This document shows positions 29,301 through 30,134 of a stretch of DNA of 30,134 bases, piece after piece; position 1 is the stretch's first letter; every line of letters begins with the position of its first letter. Source of the stretch: a virus; IMG/VR virus record IMGVR_UViG_3300044988_000050, positions 1 to 30,134 of that record; one strand, 5' to 3'. A program made the position numbers and the translations under genes. The notes under the pieces are model-generated. The model ran no database searches and had not been told where the DNA came from. It saw only the letters and a list, made by a program, of their open reading frames with translations.

Positions 29301-29330
29301 TTGTTAGATTAAAATATAGTCATATATTTG
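29301..29330 (+). promoter_or_regulatory. Promoter of the sigma-factor gene (TTG-N19-TATATTTG)
   Basis: TTG at 29301-29303 and TATATTTG at 29323-29330 have the ideal 19-base spacing. The site lies between the early terminator and the sigma-like gene, and it is the only such promoter found upstream of the packaging operon. Confidence 0.75.
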
Positions 29331-29345
29331 TTTAGAAATTAACCA

Positions 29346-29870
29346 ATGAACGCACTAAGTATCTTATCGAAATATCACAAGGAATGGCTTAACATAGTCC
29401 GTTTATTTGGTGACAACGAGTTCGCTGAGGACATCGTACAAGATGTGTACCTGAAAGTACATCAGTACAATTACTACGAAAAAATACTAATAGACGGAGA
29501 ACCCAACAGAGCTTTGATGTGGATACTACTAAGAAACACAACCTACAAAGCCAACAAAACTGCATCTAATGACTTATCTATTGAGGTGGTAAGGGATTTA
29601 GCACAGGAGGAGTTAGAGCTACTTAAACACGAATCATTGGAGAACATTTACGACAGAGTAGAGAATGAGATTAGTAGTTGGGATTGGTACGACCAAAAGC
29701 TATTCAGGATATATAAAGACGAAAGAAAGCCAATGCGCCAAATATCAGATGAGACTGGCATCAGTTTAAAGTCTATCTTCCTAACTATAAAATCCTGCAA
29801 GGAAAGAATACGTCAAGCGGTAGGCGATGATTATACCGACTTTTTAAACGAAGAATTTGAATTGATATGA
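29346..29870 (+). CDS. ECF-type sigma factor-like protein
   Basis: The 174-residue protein has a sigma region 2-like segment (NEFAEDIVQDVYLKVHQYNY, about 24-43). A variable acidic linker follows, then a region 4-like helix-turn-helix at the C-terminus (PMRQISDETGISLKSIFLTI, then KSCKERIRQAV). It lacks regions 1 and 3, as ECF factors do. Such proteins redirect host RNA polymerase. It starts 16 bases after its promoter element. It overlaps the coiled-coil gene by four bases, and through the circular junction leads straight into terminase and structural genes. A role in late transcription is the natural inference. Its own promoter is of the host type. Confidence 0.7.
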   Translation: MNALSILSKYHKEWLNIVRLFGDNEFAEDIVQDVYLKVHQYNYYEKILIDGEPNRALMWILLRNTTYKANKTASNDLSIEVVRDLAQEELELLKHESLENIYDRVENEISSWDWYDQKLFRIYKDERKPMRQISDETGISLKSIFLTIKSCKERIRQAVGDDYTDFLNEEFELI

Positions 29871-30046
29871 CTTTCAAAAATATACTTGAAGTATTAGAGC
29901 GAGAGCTTGAAACACGAACTGAAAGAGCTAAAGAGTTTTACGGAATGTATTGCAAAATGGAAAAGGAATACAATAAGCTCAAGAAAGAAAACCAAATGCT
30001 TAGAAACGATTTAGCAGAATTAAGTAAAGAACATTTTAAAAAATAA
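29867..30046 (+). CDS. Small coiled-coil protein spanning the circular junction
   Basis: This is the complete copy of the 59-residue protein whose last codons recur at 1-39. It is highly charged and helical (LEVLERELETRTERAKEFYG, KEYNKLKKENQMLRNDLAEL) with a leucine-zipper-like heptad pattern. Its start overlaps the sigma-like gene stop (ATGA), and the Cys-bearing gene follows three bases after its stop. It might assist the sigma factor or the terminase, but only its position supports this. Confidence 0.7.
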   Translation: MTFKNILEVLERELETRTERAKEFYGMYCKMEKEYNKLKKENQMLRNDLAELSKEHFKK

Positions 30047-30134
30047 ACAATGGCAAAAAGAAAAGCAAAAGGTTTAGGTGACACAATCGAACAAATCACG
30101 GAAGCCACAGGAATCAAAAAGTTAGTAGAGTTTG
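30008..30134. repeat. Right copy of 127-bp terminal direct repeat
   Basis: Identical to 1-127. Removing one copy and joining the ends restores two intact genes without a frame break, which confirms that the sequence is circular or circularly permuted. Confidence 0.9.
30050..30134 (+). CDS. 5' fragment of the Cys-bearing protein (duplicate of 43-127)
   Basis: These are the first 28 codons of the gene annotated in full at 43-402, present again because of the terminal overlap. They should not be counted as a second gene. Confidence 0.9.
   Translation, partial: MAKRKAKGLGDTIEQITEATGIKKLVEF

Overview
The window is the complete genome of a tailed phage with a siphovirus layout that infects a member of the Bacteroidota, written out linearly. 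The last 127 bases (30008-30134) repeat the first 127, so the unique circular map is 30,007 bp. The host assignment rests on three points. The genome is AT-rich. Starts lack Shine-Dalgarno sites and sit behind A-rich leaders. The intergenic promoters match the Bacteroidota pattern TTG-N19-TAnnTTTG, here TATATTTG. Many proteins also resemble families I know from Flavobacterium-type phages and prophages. All genes lie on the + strand. I see no integrase, no recognisable lysogeny repressor and no tRNA, so a virulent life cycle is the simplest reading.

Late region, 43-21728. The order is terminase small and large subunits, a tail assembly chaperone with a probable -1 frameshift product, a tail terminator candidate, a fibre protein, tail and baseplate-type proteins and the tape measure. 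Then come an XkdF-like prohead protease, a scaffold, a decoration-protein candidate, the major capsid protein, the tail tube, a portal with a C-terminal minor-head-like domain, a connector, and a lectin-like appendage protein. The lysis cassette follows: two holin-like proteins, an M15 peptidase and a probable one-piece spanin. A calcineurin-like phosphoesterase ends the region. The portal is about 14 kb from the terminase, and most tail genes precede the head genes, which is not the classical order.

Control region, 21729-22048. This roughly 320-bp stretch has no gene. It holds a late terminator, a 14-bp palindrome, two 27-bp near-identical repeats, and the strong promoter for the early genes. 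It is the best candidate for an operator and/or replication origin.

Early and middle region, 22049-29276. It holds small early proteins, a DnaA-domain-IV-like protein, a structured RNA behind its own promoter, a replication initiator/loader candidate and a DnaB/RecA-type helicase ATPase. A recombination module follows: NinG, a PD-(D/E)XK-like nuclease, an ERF annealing protein and a YqaJ-like exonuclease. After it come a second structured RNA, several very small (partly membrane) proteins, a DUF736-like protein with an SSB-type C-terminal tip, and an HTH-like protein. No polymerase or primase is visible, so the phage must borrow the host's.

Switch, 29277-30046. A terminator is followed by a promoter and an ECF-like sigma factor. 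Through the circular junction this gene runs directly into the late operon, which suggests it helps turn on late transcription.

The main points of interest are the two structured intergenic RNAs, the dual-coded chaperone frameshift, the origin-like repeat region, the one-piece spanin, and the strongly strand-biased short motif AACACGR, which occurs in every codon phase.
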